From an uncultured Methylophilaceae bacterium (GTDB taxonomy: Bacteria; Pseudomonadota; Gammaproteobacteria; Burkholderiales; Methylophilaceae): a stretch of 7,364 nt of DNA. The DNA lies in NCBI GenBank assembly GCA_938084195.1, contig CALKDJ010000022.1, positions 1-7,364 of the forward strand, in the 5' to 3' direction. This document shows, piece by piece, positions 1 through 6,369 of the stretch (within the stretch, counting starts at the first letter, position 1; the number at the start of each line of letters is the position of its first letter). Made by a program: the position numbers and the translations under genes. Under the pieces are notes generated by a model. That model was not told the origin of the DNA. It made no database searches and saw only the letters and a list, made by a program, of their open reading frames with translations.

Positions 1-1804
1 AACAGGAACATTACAATTAAGATTTTTAAATTTTTATCCAAGCCAAATTAAACAGTTTACTTTGGGAGAAAAAATTCGCGTATACGGCATTGTTAAAGAG
101 CAATCTTTTATAAGAGAAATGATCCACCCTGAATATGAGATTATTCAAAAACATAAGATACTTCCACAACACTTAACCGCTGTATACCCTCTTGTATCTG
201 GAGTTACTCAAAAGGCTGTTCTTAAGCTTGTAAAAAAAGCTTTTAAATTTATAACTGAGAAAAATAGCATTATTGACTATTTTTATGAACTAAATAAGCA
301 AAGAAATCTGCCTGATCTAATAGAGTCAATAACAATGCTTCATATGCCGGACAAAAAAAGCATCATCAATAATGATATTTATCGAAATAAACTTGCATAT
401 GATGAGCTATTAGCACATCAGCTTTTTTTTAGGGGGCTTTATCATCAAAAGAAAAATTTTTTAGCAAAACCCATTAGTAAGGATGAAAGTATTTATAACT
501 TATTTATTTCATCTTTACCATTTGAACTAACAAATATGCAAAAAAAAACTTATTTAGAAATAATGAAAGATTTAAAACAAAGATCTCCAATGAATAGGCT
601 TCTTCAAGGAGATGTTGGATGCGGGAAAACTATTGTAGCTACTTTAGCAGCTATTCAGACTATTAAAAATGGTTATCAAGCCGCTCTCATGGCTCCAACG
701 GAAATACTAGCAGAGCAACATTATAATAATTTAAAAAAATGGCTTGATCCGCTCAAGATATCTGTAGGTTTTTTGTCGGGGAGTATTTCTAAGAAAGAAA
801 AGTTATTTGTAACAGAAATGGTTATGCAAGGAAATATTGATTTGCTTGTGGGAACGCATGCATTAATTCAAGATAATGTGAGATTTAAATCTTTGGCGCT
901 ATATATTATTGATGAACAACATCGATTTGGGGTGGAGCAAAGGCTTTCAATTAGAACTAAAAATAAGATTGATAAAAAATATCAAGCACATCAGCTTATG
1001 ATGAGCGCAACTCCAATACCGAGAACATTGTCCATGAGTTATTTTGCAGATATGGATATTTCAACAATTAATGAGCTACCTCCAGGAAGACAAACAATTA
1101 AAACAAAATTAATTGCGGATTCTAGAAGGACCGAATTTTTTTCTATTATTCAAAGTCATTGTAAAGAGGGTAATCAAGTATATTGGGTTTGTCCTTTAAT
1201 TGAAGAAAGTGAAAAACTACAACTTGAGACTGTTGAAAATACATATAAAGAGGTTTCATCTTCTTTTGCCCCGTTAACAGTAGGCTTAATTCATGGAAGA
1301 ATGAAACCAAAAGAAAAAGAAAGCATAATGCATAAATTTAAAATAGGAGATTTACAAATTTTAGTAGCAACCACTGTTATTGAAGTTGGGGTCGATGTTC
1401 CTAATGCAACTATGATGATAATTGAAAATGCAGAAAGAATGGGTCTTTCCCAATTACATCAGCTTAGGGGGAGAGTTGGAAGAGGATCTAAAGAAAGTAC
1501 ATGCATACTTTTGTATGGAAAAAAATTATCTAATATTGCGAAAGATAGATTAAAAGTTATTTATGAGAATATAGATGGCTTTAAAATTTCTGAGGAGGAT
1601 CTTAAATTAAGAGGTCCTGGCGAATTTTTAGGTTTAAAGCAAAGCGGACTTCCTGCATTAAAGATTGCAGATATTAATAAAGATAAGACATTATTAGATT
1701 ATGCAAAAGATGATGCAGAAGATTTAATAAATAAAAATCATAATGCAATAGAATCACATCTTCAAAGATGGATTAGTAATTATCAAGAAATTACTAGGAC
1801 TTAA
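1..1804 (+). CDS. recG: ATP-dependent DNA helicase RecG (5'-partial, 600 residues visible)
   Basis: RecG is a superfamily 2 helicase that regresses stalled replication forks and branch-migrates recombination intermediates. The frame is open to the left edge: bases 2-61 translate in phase into wedge/OB-domain sequence (GTLQLRFLNFYPSQ). The TTG at 62 is therefore an internal codon and the true start lies upstream. About 90 N-terminal residues are missing compared with the roughly 690-residue family. In order, the visible part has the end of the wedge domain, then Walker A GDVGCGKT (608-631) and motif II DEQH (911-922), which is the RecG form of the box. Motif III SATPIPRTL starts at 1004 and motif VI QLRGRVGRG spans 1460-1486. 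The C-terminal RecG signature ISEEDLKLRGPGEFLG and the following QSG are also present. All helicase motifs look intact. The ubiC start codon follows the stop after one base, so the two are probably co-transcribed. Identification is firm. Confidence 0.97.
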   Translation, partial: TGTLQLRFLNFYPSQIKQFTLGEKIRVYGIVKEQSFIREMIHPEYEIIQKHKILPQHLTAVYPLVSGVTQKAVLKLVKKAFKFITEKNSIIDYFYELNKQRNLPDLIESITMLHMPDKKSIINNDIYRNKLAYDELLAHQLFFRGLYHQKKNFLAKPISKDESIYNLFISSLPFELTNMQKKTYLEIMKDLKQRSPMNRLLQGDVGCGKTIVATLAAIQTIKNGYQAALMAPTEILAEQHYNNLKKWLDPLKISVGFLSGSISKKEKLFVTEMVMQGNIDLLVGTHALIQDNVRFKSLALYIIDEQHRFGVEQRLSIRTKNKIDKKYQAHQLMMSATPIPRTLSMSYFADMDISTINELPPGRQTIKTKLIADSRRTEFFSIIQSHCKEGNQVYWVCPLIEESEKLQLETVENTYKEVSSSFAPLTVGLIHGRMKPKEKESIMHKFKIGDLQILVATTVIEVGVDVPNATMMIIENAERMGLSQLHQLRGRVGRGSKESTCILLYGKKLSNIAKDRLKVIYENIDGFKISEEDLKLRGPGEFLGLKQSGLPALKIADINKDKTLLDYAKDDAEDLINKNHNAIESHLQRWISNYQEITRT

Positions 1805-1805
1805 A

Positions 1806-2357
1806 ATGCATTGGAGAAGAAAATATAATTTTAATGTAAGTAATTTAGGTATAGATTTAATCAACATGAACCAGTGGGTCAAAAATAAAAGTTCTCTTAC
1901 AAACCGCATTAAGAAAATTGCTAATTTAAAAATAAAATTAGTAACAAATAATTATAAAAACAAAAATCTTTTATTATCAGAAAAAAATTTTTTCCCTTTA
2001 CATAAAGCTGAAAATATTTTTCTTAGGGAAGTTATCATTTTTGCTAACGGAGTGCCGATTATGTATGCACGAACTATTTTACCTCGTAAATATCTTCGTG
2101 GTTATTGGAATGATATAAAAAAATTAAATACTAATTCATTATCAAGGATTGTTTATGAAAATCCATCTATTAAACGCTCTAATTTTTCATATTTAGCACC
2201 ATCCTTAAACAATAAGATTCTTAAAAAAATCAAATCACTTAAAATGGATAGTAAAAATTTAGTAATTGGCAGGCAGTCTTATTTTGAATATAAAAGAAAA
2301 AATATTTTATTAACTGAATATTTTTTTGAGGCAATAAATAATTTTGAATTTGAATAA
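1806..2357 (+). CDS. ubiC: Chorismate--pyruvate lyase UbiC
   Basis: UbiC cleaves chorismate to 4-hydroxybenzoate and pyruvate in the cytoplasm, the entry step of ubiquinone synthesis. The product is 183 residues; the E. coli enzyme is 165, and the extra length is mainly N-terminal. Recognisable blocks are the segment around residues 23-33 (QWVKNKSSLTN), the central LREVIIFANGVPIMYARTILP region (73-93), a SLSRIVYENPSI block (111-122) and the C-terminal IGRQSYF...LLTEYFF block (154-174). R74 and E171 align with the catalytic Arg and Glu of the E. coli enzyme (R76 and E155 in its mature numbering). The start is the ATG one base after the recG stop, with AGGA (1796-1799) six bases before it inside the recG end. 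The 3' end overlaps ubiA by 14 bases, giving the same ubiC-ubiA order as in E. coli. Similarity to known UbiC is moderate overall, but the motifs and the ubiA neighbour make the call secure. Confidence 0.92.
   Translation: MHWRRKYNFNVSNLGIDLINMNQWVKNKSSLTNRIKKIANLKIKLVTNNYKNKNLLLSEKNFFPLHKAENIFLREVIIFANGVPIMYARTILPRKYLRGYWNDIKKLNTNSLSRIVYENPSIKRSNFSYLAPSLNNKILKKIKSLKMDSKNLVIGRQSYFEYKRKNILLTEYFFEAINNFEFE
2328..2346 (+). promoter_or_regulatory. Ribosome binding site and TTG start of ubiA inside ubiC
   Basis: GAGG at 2328-2331 precedes the TTG at 2344 by 12 bases, inside the last codons of ubiC. With the in-frame stop at 2335 it limits the possible ubiA starts. The spacing is longer than usual. 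An ATT start at 2341 (nine bases) or initiation by ribosomes finishing ubiC are alternatives. Confidence 0.5.
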
Positions 2358-3204
2358 AATTTTTTTATTAAATTTGTTGCGACTTGCAAGATTTGATAAG
2401 CCTATAGGATTTTTTTTACTTTTGTGGCCAACCCTCACAGCATTATGGGTTGCATCCAATCAACTACCAGATATAAAGTTAATTATTATTTTTACTATGG
2501 GTACTATTTTAATGCGTTCTGCTGGGTGCATTGCAAATGATTTAGCAGATCAAAATATAGATAAATACGTTAAAAGAACCAAAAATAGGCAATTAGTTCT
2601 CAAAAATATAACAAACCAAACAGCTTTTATATTTTTACTTTCCTTATTGGCATTAAGCTTTTTTCTAGTTTTACAACTTAACATGTATACAACTTATTTA
2701 TCTATTTTAGCTTGTATATCAGCGTTAATTTATCCCTTTTTTAAAAGATTCTTCATGATTCCTCAAATCTTTTTGGGTATTGCTTTTAGTTTTGGTATTC
2801 TTCTGGCTTTCGCAGCCATACAAAATACTATCACTTTGGAGGGCTGGTTACTTTTCCTTGCTAATTTATTATGGGTTTTAGGATATGATTCGCATTACGC
2901 ATTAGTAGATTTGGAGGATGACAAAAAGATTAATATTTACTCATCTGCAAAAACATTTGGAAAATTTACCCCAATTTTTATCATAATAAGTTTTATATTC
3001 ATGTATTTAATTTATTTTTATTTTGGTTATAAAAATGAATATTCAAAATTATTTTATTTTTTTCTGATTCTCTCATCGTTTGTAAATTTATATGGTGTAT
3101 ATGCAGGTTTAAAAAATTCTTCCGAAGGAAATTTTAAAGCTTTCAAGATAAACAACTATGTAGGATTACTTATTTTTCTTTCCTTTTTTACCCAAATTAA
3201 ATAA
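2344..3204 (+). CDS. ubiA: 4-hydroxybenzoate polyprenyltransferase UbiA
   Basis: UbiA is an integral inner-membrane prenyltransferase that attaches the polyprenyl tail to 4-hydroxybenzoate, the second step of ubiquinone synthesis. The product is 286 residues, against about 290 in E. coli. The first Asp-rich motif is N65-D66, D69 and D73, followed by VKRTKNRQL. The second is YDSHYALVDLEDD (181-193). Both bind Mg2+-diphosphate in this family. Hydrophobic segments fill the rest, consistent with the family's multi-pass bundle, and the C-terminal NNYVGLLIFL block is also conserved. No ATG lies near the 5' end. An in-frame stop at 2335-2337 restricts the start to ATA 2338, ATT 2341, TTG 2344, TTG 2350 or the later TTGs at 2374 and 2377. 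TTG 2344 is preferred because GAGG (2328-2331) lies 12 bases upstream. Translation is probably coupled to ubiC through the 14-base overlap. No terminator follows the gene. Confidence 0.95.
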   Translation: MNLNKIFLLNLLRLARFDKPIGFFLLLWPTLTALWVASNQLPDIKLIIIFTMGTILMRSAGCIANDLADQNIDKYVKRTKNRQLVLKNITNQTAFIFLLSLLALSFFLVLQLNMYTTYLSILACISALIYPFFKRFFMIPQIFLGIAFSFGILLAFAAIQNTITLEGWLLFLANLLWVLGYDSHYALVDLEDDKKINIYSSAKTFGKFTPIFIIISFIFMYLIYFYFGYKNEYSKLFYFFLILSSFVNLYGVYAGLKNSSEGNFKAFKINNYVGLLIFLSFFTQIK

Positions 3205-3224
3205 GATGATGTAACGCAATTTAA

Positions 3225-3260
3225 TTGACAAATAGTATATAAATAGAATAAAATTCGCCT
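3225..3260 (+). promoter_or_regulatory. Sigma-70-type promoter for rplM-rpsI
   Basis: A perfect -35 box TTGACA (3225-3230) is followed by an 18-base spacer and TAAAAT (3249-3254), five of six matches to the -10 consensus. Transcription should start near 3261, leaving a leader of about 32 bases before rplM. Bases 3255-3260 (TCGCCT) form a C-rich discriminator in otherwise very A+T-rich DNA. That is the arrangement seen at stringently controlled ribosomal promoters in proteobacteria, although ppGpp control here is inference. The 88-base gap holds nothing else recognisable. Its leader is too short and unstructured to suggest a ribosomal-protein-binding element. Confidence 0.75.
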
Positions 3261-3292
3261 CTTAAATTTTTTAATGAATAATTAGTAAAACG

Positions 3293-3721
3293 ATGAAAAC
3301 ATTTTCAGCAAAATCACATGAAGTAAAGCGAGATTGGTTACTAGTAGACGCAACTGATGCAACATTGGGCAGGCTGGCAAGCGCTATTGCTCATCGACTT
3401 AGAGGTAAACATAAGGCCATTTATACCCCTCATGTTGATACTGGCGATTACATTGTGGTTATCAATGCAGATAAATTGAAAGTTACAGGCAATAAATCTG
3501 AAGATAAAATATATCATCGTCACACAGGCTTTCCAGGTGGAATTTATTCAACTAATTTTAAGAAAATGCAAGATAAATTCCCTGGTAGGGCATTAGAAAA
3601 AGCAGTAAAAGGCATGTTACCAAAAGGTCCTCTTGGTTATGCAATGGTTAAGAAATTGAAAGTTTATGCTGGTGACAGGCACGATCATGCTGCGCAACAG
3701 CCTCAACCAACAACAATTTAA
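3293..3721 (+). CDS. rplM: 50S ribosomal protein L13
   Basis: L13 is an early-assembly protein of the large ribosomal subunit that binds 23S rRNA. The product is 142 residues, the same length as in E. coli, and is near-collinear with it. It shows an N-terminal MKTFSAK, the [10 protein letters not shown] block (11-20), LGRLAS...LRGKHKA (25-42), [13 protein letters not shown] (44-56), [11 protein letters not shown] (105-115) and a C-terminal HDHAAQQPQ (130-138). The start is the ATG at 3293, which matches the family N-terminus exactly. No convincing Shine-Dalgarno sequence precedes it (ATTAGTAAAACG), which is unusual for a highly expressed gene. rpsI follows after 12 bases, the standard two-gene operon. 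Confidence 0.99.
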   Translation: MKTFSAKSHEVKRDWLLVDATDATLGRLASAIAHRLRGKHKAIYTPHVDTGDYIVVINADKLKVTGNKSEDKIYHRHTGFPGGIYSTNFKKMQDKFPGRALEKAVKGMLPKGPLGYAMVKKLKVYAGDRHDHAAQQPQPTTI

Positions 3722-3733
3722 TTCAGGAAAATT

Positions 3734-4126
3734 ATGATAGGTAAATATTATTACGGTACAGGTAGAAGAAAAAGTTCGATTGCAAGGGTGTTTATCCAGC
3801 CTGGTAAAGGTTCGATTGTTATTAATAATAAACCTGTTGAGGAATATTTTTCAAGATATACGTCACAAATGATTCTTAAACAACCCCTAGAACTTACTGA
3901 AAATACATCTACTTTTGATATTAAAGTGAATGTAGAAGGTGGTGGAGAGTCAGGGCAAGCAGGTGCTGTAAGACACGGTATTACTAGAGCATTGATGGAC
4001 TATGATCAAGCACTAAAAAGTAATTTATCAAAAGCAGGCTATGTTACAAGAGATAGTCGTGAAGTTGAGAGAAAGAAAGTCGGTTTAAGAAAAGCGAGAC
4101 GTCGCAAACAGTTTTCAAAACGTTAA
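3734..4126 (+). CDS. rpsI: 30S ribosomal protein S9
   Basis: S9 is a small-subunit head protein whose C-terminal tail reaches the P-site tRNA. The product is 130 residues, equal to E. coli S9. Conserved blocks are [15 protein letters not shown] (6-20), the [15 protein letters not shown] region (69-83), and the basic tail [18 protein letters not shown] ending in the invariant SKR (113-130). The start ATG at 3734 has AGGA at 3725-3728, five bases upstream. It shares the rplM promoter and ends seven bases before a strong terminator hairpin, so rplM-rpsI forms a closed two-gene unit. Confidence 0.99.
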   Translation: MIGKYYYGTGRRKSSIARVFIQPGKGSIVINNKPVEEYFSRYTSQMILKQPLELTENTSTFDIKVNVEGGGESGQAGAVRHGITRALMDYDQALKSNLSKAGYVTRDSREVERKKVGLRKARRRKQFSKR

Positions 4127-4133
4127 ATTTTCT

Positions 4134-4160
4134 AAAAGCCGCTTTCAGCGGCTTTTTTTT
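4134..4160 (+). terminator. Intrinsic terminator of rplM-rpsI
   Basis: AAAAGCCGC (4134-4142) pairs perfectly with GCGGCTTTT (4148-4156) around a five-base loop, TTTCA, whose outer T and A could also pair. The second arm runs straight into a tract of eight T (4153-4160). The flanking A tract also gives a weaker terminator for the opposite strand. It lies eight bases after the rpsI stop. Confidence 0.95.
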
Positions 4161-4183
4161 CAACATTTATTTTTTTATAAGAC

Positions 4184-4189
4184 TAAAAT
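4184..4189 (+). promoter_or_regulatory. Possible -10 box for the argC operon
   Basis: Only 37 bases separate the rpsI terminator from the argC start, so a promoter for argC should lie here or within rpsI. TAAAAT at 4184-4189 resembles a -10 box and would place the transcription start at or next to the argC ATG (4198). TATAAG (4176-4181) is an alternative. No good -35 is visible at the matching distance, and no ArgR-box-like palindrome was seen. The call is weak because such hexamers are common in A+T-rich DNA. Confidence 0.3.
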
Positions 4190-4197
4190 ACGACTAA

Positions 4198-5238
4198 ATG
4201 AAAAATAAAATTAATGTAAGTGTAGTTGGAGGTTCAGGATACACAGGAATTGAATTATTAAGACTGTTGTCCCAACATCCACACATAAATATTCATCATG
4301 TAACCTCTAGAGGAGATAAAGGAAAACCTGTGTCTGAAGTTTATCCTTCTTTGAGGGGCTTCATTACTCAACAATTTATTGATCCTGATGAAGCTGATTT
4401 GATAAATTCTGATCTTGTATTTTTTGCTACCCCCAATGGTATTGCAATGCAATATGCACAGAATCTTGCTAAGGAGGGAGTAAAAATTATTGATTTAGCT
4501 GCTGATTTTAGGATTAAAGATGTAGATGTCTGGGAACATTGGTATGGTATGAAGCATACCTCTAAAGAATTACTTAAAGATGCGGTTTACGGCTTACCAG
4601 AAGTTAATAGAGATAAAATTAAAAATGCGCAAATAGTAGCAAATCCTGGCTGTTATCCTACAGCTATCCAGTTGGGTTTATTGCCGTTAATTAAAAATAA
4701 TTTAATAGATCAAAGTAATATTATTGCTGATGTCAAATCTGGTATTAGTGGAGCTGGTAAAAAAGAGGATACAAATTTGTTGATGGCTGAATCGGCAGAG
4801 AACTTTAAAGCATATGCGCTGCAAGGTCATAGACATCTTCCAGAGATTGAGGAAAACCTCTCAAGCGTGGTGCAAGATAAAAATATTAAATTAACTTTTG
4901 TCCCACATTTACTGCCAATCGTAAGAGGTATTCACGCAACAATGTATGTTGATGCAATCAAAGATTTTGATATTTCAGAGTCTTATCATAAGTTTTACGG
5001 TGAAGAACCCTTTGTAGATATACTACCTCAGGGGGAATGTCCAGAAACAAAATCAGTTAGATCATCTAATATATGTCGAATTTCTTTTCAAAAGCAGAAA
5101 AACTCCAATAAAATAATCATACTATCTGTTATAGATAACCTTGTGAAAGGAGCTGCAGGACAAGCTATACAAAATATGAATATTATGATGAATTATGATG
5201 AAACAGATGGATTAAATTTAGTACCTTTGGCGCCTTAA
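4198..5238 (+). CDS. argC: N-acetyl-gamma-glutamyl-phosphate reductase ArgC (type I)
   Basis: ArgC is the NADPH-dependent third enzyme of arginine synthesis, reducing N-acetyl-glutamyl phosphate to the semialdehyde in the cytoplasm. The product is 346 residues, which fits the longer type 1 enzyme and not the shorter (about 310-residue) type 2. The nucleotide-binding loop GGSGYTGIELLRLL spans 11-24. The catalytic Cys is C152 in ANPGCYPTA (148-156), and the active-site His lies in GHRHLPEIEE (210-219, probably H213). The substrate-binding SGISGAGKK (181-189) and the C-terminal DNLVKGAAGQAIQN (313-326) are also intact. The ATG at 4198 fits the family N-terminus but has no Shine-Dalgarno sequence. 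It is the first gene after the rpsI terminator and only three bases before the next gene, so it probably heads a four-gene transcript ending with erpA. Confidence 0.97.
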   Translation: MKNKINVSVVGGSGYTGIELLRLLSQHPHINIHHVTSRGDKGKPVSEVYPSLRGFITQQFIDPDEADLINSDLVFFATPNGIAMQYAQNLAKEGVKIIDLAADFRIKDVDVWEHWYGMKHTSKELLKDAVYGLPEVNRDKIKNAQIVANPGCYPTAIQLGLLPLIKNNLIDQSNIIADVKSGISGAGKKEDTNLLMAESAENFKAYALQGHRHLPEIEENLSSVVQDKNIKLTFVPHLLPIVRGIHATMYVDAIKDFDISESYHKFYGEEPFVDILPQGECPETKSVRSSNICRISFQKQKNSNKIIILSVIDNLVKGAAGQAIQNMNIMMNYDETDGLNLVPLAP

Positions 5239-5241
5239 TAT

Positions 5242-5598
5242 ATGATTTCCAAAAGAAGAAAGCAAAGGGTTACGAAGAAAAAAGCAAGTATTAAGCTGGG
5301 AAATACTTGGCCCAATTATATTATTATCAGTTTTATATCAATAATATTAGGTTTTGGGATAGGATTTAATATATTTGATGGGGGTGGAGCAACAAATTTT
5401 ATATTAAGGATTGGCGAGCTTGAAGCAGAAAATAAAAGCCTTGAAGATAATTTGGTAAAAAGAAATTTGGAAATAAAGTTACAAAATATGAGTAATAAAA
5501 AAAATATTGATGAGCTTGAATCGATTAAAAAAGCAAATAATGAATTAAAAGAAGAGATTCTATTTTATGAAAAAATTGTCGGAAAAAGAAAAAAATAA
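5242..5598 (+). CDS. Single-pass membrane protein with coiled coil, DUF6776-like, shortened
   Basis: The function is unknown. The 118-residue product has a strongly basic N-terminus (residues 4-18, many Lys and Arg) and then one hydrophobic segment (about 26-45), followed by a Gly-rich turn. A charged heptad-like coiled coil of about 55 residues (56-110) comes next, and the protein stops at a KRKK tail. By the positive-inside rule the N-terminus should be cytoplasmic and the coiled coil periplasmic. From memory, betaproteobacteria carry a protein of about 240 residues (DUF6776 type) at this place between argC and a bactofilin gene. That protein has the same basic-TM-coiled-coil start and an ELxEELxFY-like signature, here ELKEEILFYE (101-110). 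If so, the C-terminal domain is absent here, because the frame ends just past that motif. It starts three bases after argC without a Shine-Dalgarno sequence, and its stop overlaps the bactofilin ATG (TAATG). The family link is moderate; the topology is well supported. Confidence 0.7.
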   Translation: MISKRRKQRVTKKKASIKLGNTWPNYIIISFISIILGFGIGFNIFDGGGATNFILRIGELEAENKSLEDNLVKRNLEIKLQNMSNKKNIDELESIKKANNELKEEILFYEKIVGKRKK

Positions 5599-6008
5599 TG
5601 AAATTTAAAAGAAAAAAGAAATTTCATTTAGATACTCTTATCGATGAAAATATGATTATTCGTGGAAATACTACTATAACTGGCGGTGTTAGGCTTGATG
5701 GTAAAATTTACGGAAATTTAATGGTTATAGATGGTGAGGATGGTACCCTAATAATGGGAGAAAATAGTGTGATTAAGGGGGATGTTTTCGTTCCAACAGC
5801 GATAATAGGTGGCACAATATCTGGTAATATTAAATGCTATGATTACTTAGAAGTGCATGCAAATGCTTCTATTAAAGGTAATATTGAGTATAATCTCATA
5901 GAAATACATGCAGGAGCAGATATAAGCTCCAATCTAAAAAAGATGACTAAGATTGAAATTGGTAAACAAAAAAAAGCACTTAATGAAATTACAAAGCAAA
6001 AGGATTAA
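5598..6008 (+). CDS. Bactofilin (polymer-forming cytoskeletal protein)
   Basis: Bactofilins self-assemble without nucleotides into filaments or sheets on the cytoplasmic face of the membrane. They act in cell shape, polarity or localising wall enzymes. The product is 136 residues, usual for the family. A short basic-hydrophobic N-terminus (MKFKRKKKF, 1-9) resembles the membrane-targeting tail of other bactofilins. It leads into a right-handed beta-helix core (about 16-115) made of short hydrophobic strands with regular Gly/Asn turns (RGN, GGVRLDGKIYGN, KGD, SGN, KGN). A Lys-rich C-terminal tail follows (about 117-136). The ATG overlaps the stop of the upstream gene by one base and has no good Shine-Dalgarno sequence, suggesting translational coupling. 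No M23 peptidase gene, a common partner elsewhere, lies next to it here. The family is clear; the cellular role in this organism cannot be read from sequence. Confidence 0.93.
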   Translation: MKFKRKKKFHLDTLIDENMIIRGNTTITGGVRLDGKIYGNLMVIDGEDGTLIMGENSVIKGDVFVPTAIIGGTISGNIKCYDYLEVHANASIKGNIEYNLIEIHAGADISSNLKKMTKIEIGKQKKALNEITKQKD

Positions 6009-6011
6009 GAA

Positions 6012-6365
6012 ATGACTGCAGCGGAACTTAAAATGCCCACCCCTATTAATTTTACGGATAATGCCGTGAATAAGGTAAAAGAGTTAATTAAAGAAGAGGA
6101 TACCCCAGATCTCAAGCTGAGAGTTTTCGTAAGCGGCGGTGGATGCTCAGGTTTTCAGTATGGATTCACATTTGAGGAGTCAATAAATGAAGATGATACG
6201 CAGGTAACAAAAGACTCCGTTACTTTACTAATAGACCCAATGAGCTTGCAGTATTTAACTGGTGCTGAAATAGATTATCAAGATAATGTTCAAGGCTCTC
6301 AATTTGTCATAAAAAACCCAAACGCAGAAACTACATGTGGTTGCGGTTCTTCGTTTTCAGTTTAA
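6012..6365 (+). CDS. erpA: Iron-sulfur cluster insertion protein ErpA (A-type carrier)
   Basis: ErpA is an A-type carrier that receives Fe-S clusters from the ISC scaffold and passes them to apo-enzymes such as IspG/IspH and respiratory proteins. The product is 117 residues, close to the 114 of E. coli ErpA. The three cluster-ligand cysteines are all present: C45 in [12 protein letters not shown] (41-52) and C109 and C111 in [11 protein letters not shown] (107-117). The N-terminal [14 protein letters not shown] (12-25) is the usual family start. ErpA is favoured over IscA by length and by its position after the bactofilin gene, which I recall as common in betaproteobacteria. The ATG at 6012 has AAAAGGA (5998-6004) at good spacing inside the bactofilin end. 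No independent promoter is visible, so expression probably depends on the argC-side transcript. Its stop is four bases from the end of the convergent gltA. Confidence 0.95.
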   Translation: MTAAELKMPTPINFTDNAVNKVKELIKEEDTPDLKLRVFVSGGGCSGFQYGFTFEESINEDDTQVTKDSVTLLIDPMSLQYLTGAEIDYQDNVQGSQFVIKNPNAETTCGCGSSFSV

Positions 6366-6369
6366 AAAA

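Noticed and set aside
62..64. TTG at 62 as the start of recG
   Set aside because: In-phase translation of bases 2-61 gives typical RecG wedge-domain sequence, so the gene continues beyond the left edge.
3262..3274. TTAAA-TTT-TTTAA inverted repeat in the rplM leader, considered as a regulatory hairpin
   Set aside because: Five A-T pairs with a three-base loop are not stable and are expected by chance in this A+T-rich gap.
3341..3523. Open minus-strand frame of 60 codons inside rplM
   Set aside because: It lies wholly antisense to a well-conserved ribosomal gene, has no recognisable protein features and no ribosome binding site support.
4161..4197. ArgR operator upstream of argC
   Set aside because: No pair of half-sites resembling the ArgR palindrome was seen in the short spacer.
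4258..4452. Open minus-strand frame of 64 codons inside argC
   Set aside because: It is antisense to conserved ArgC sequence and has no family features; chance open frame.
5620..5960. Repeat-like G/N turn pattern in the bactofilin gene, considered as a nucleotide repeat
   Set aside because: The periodicity is at the protein level (beta-helix turns) and does not form a DNA repeat.
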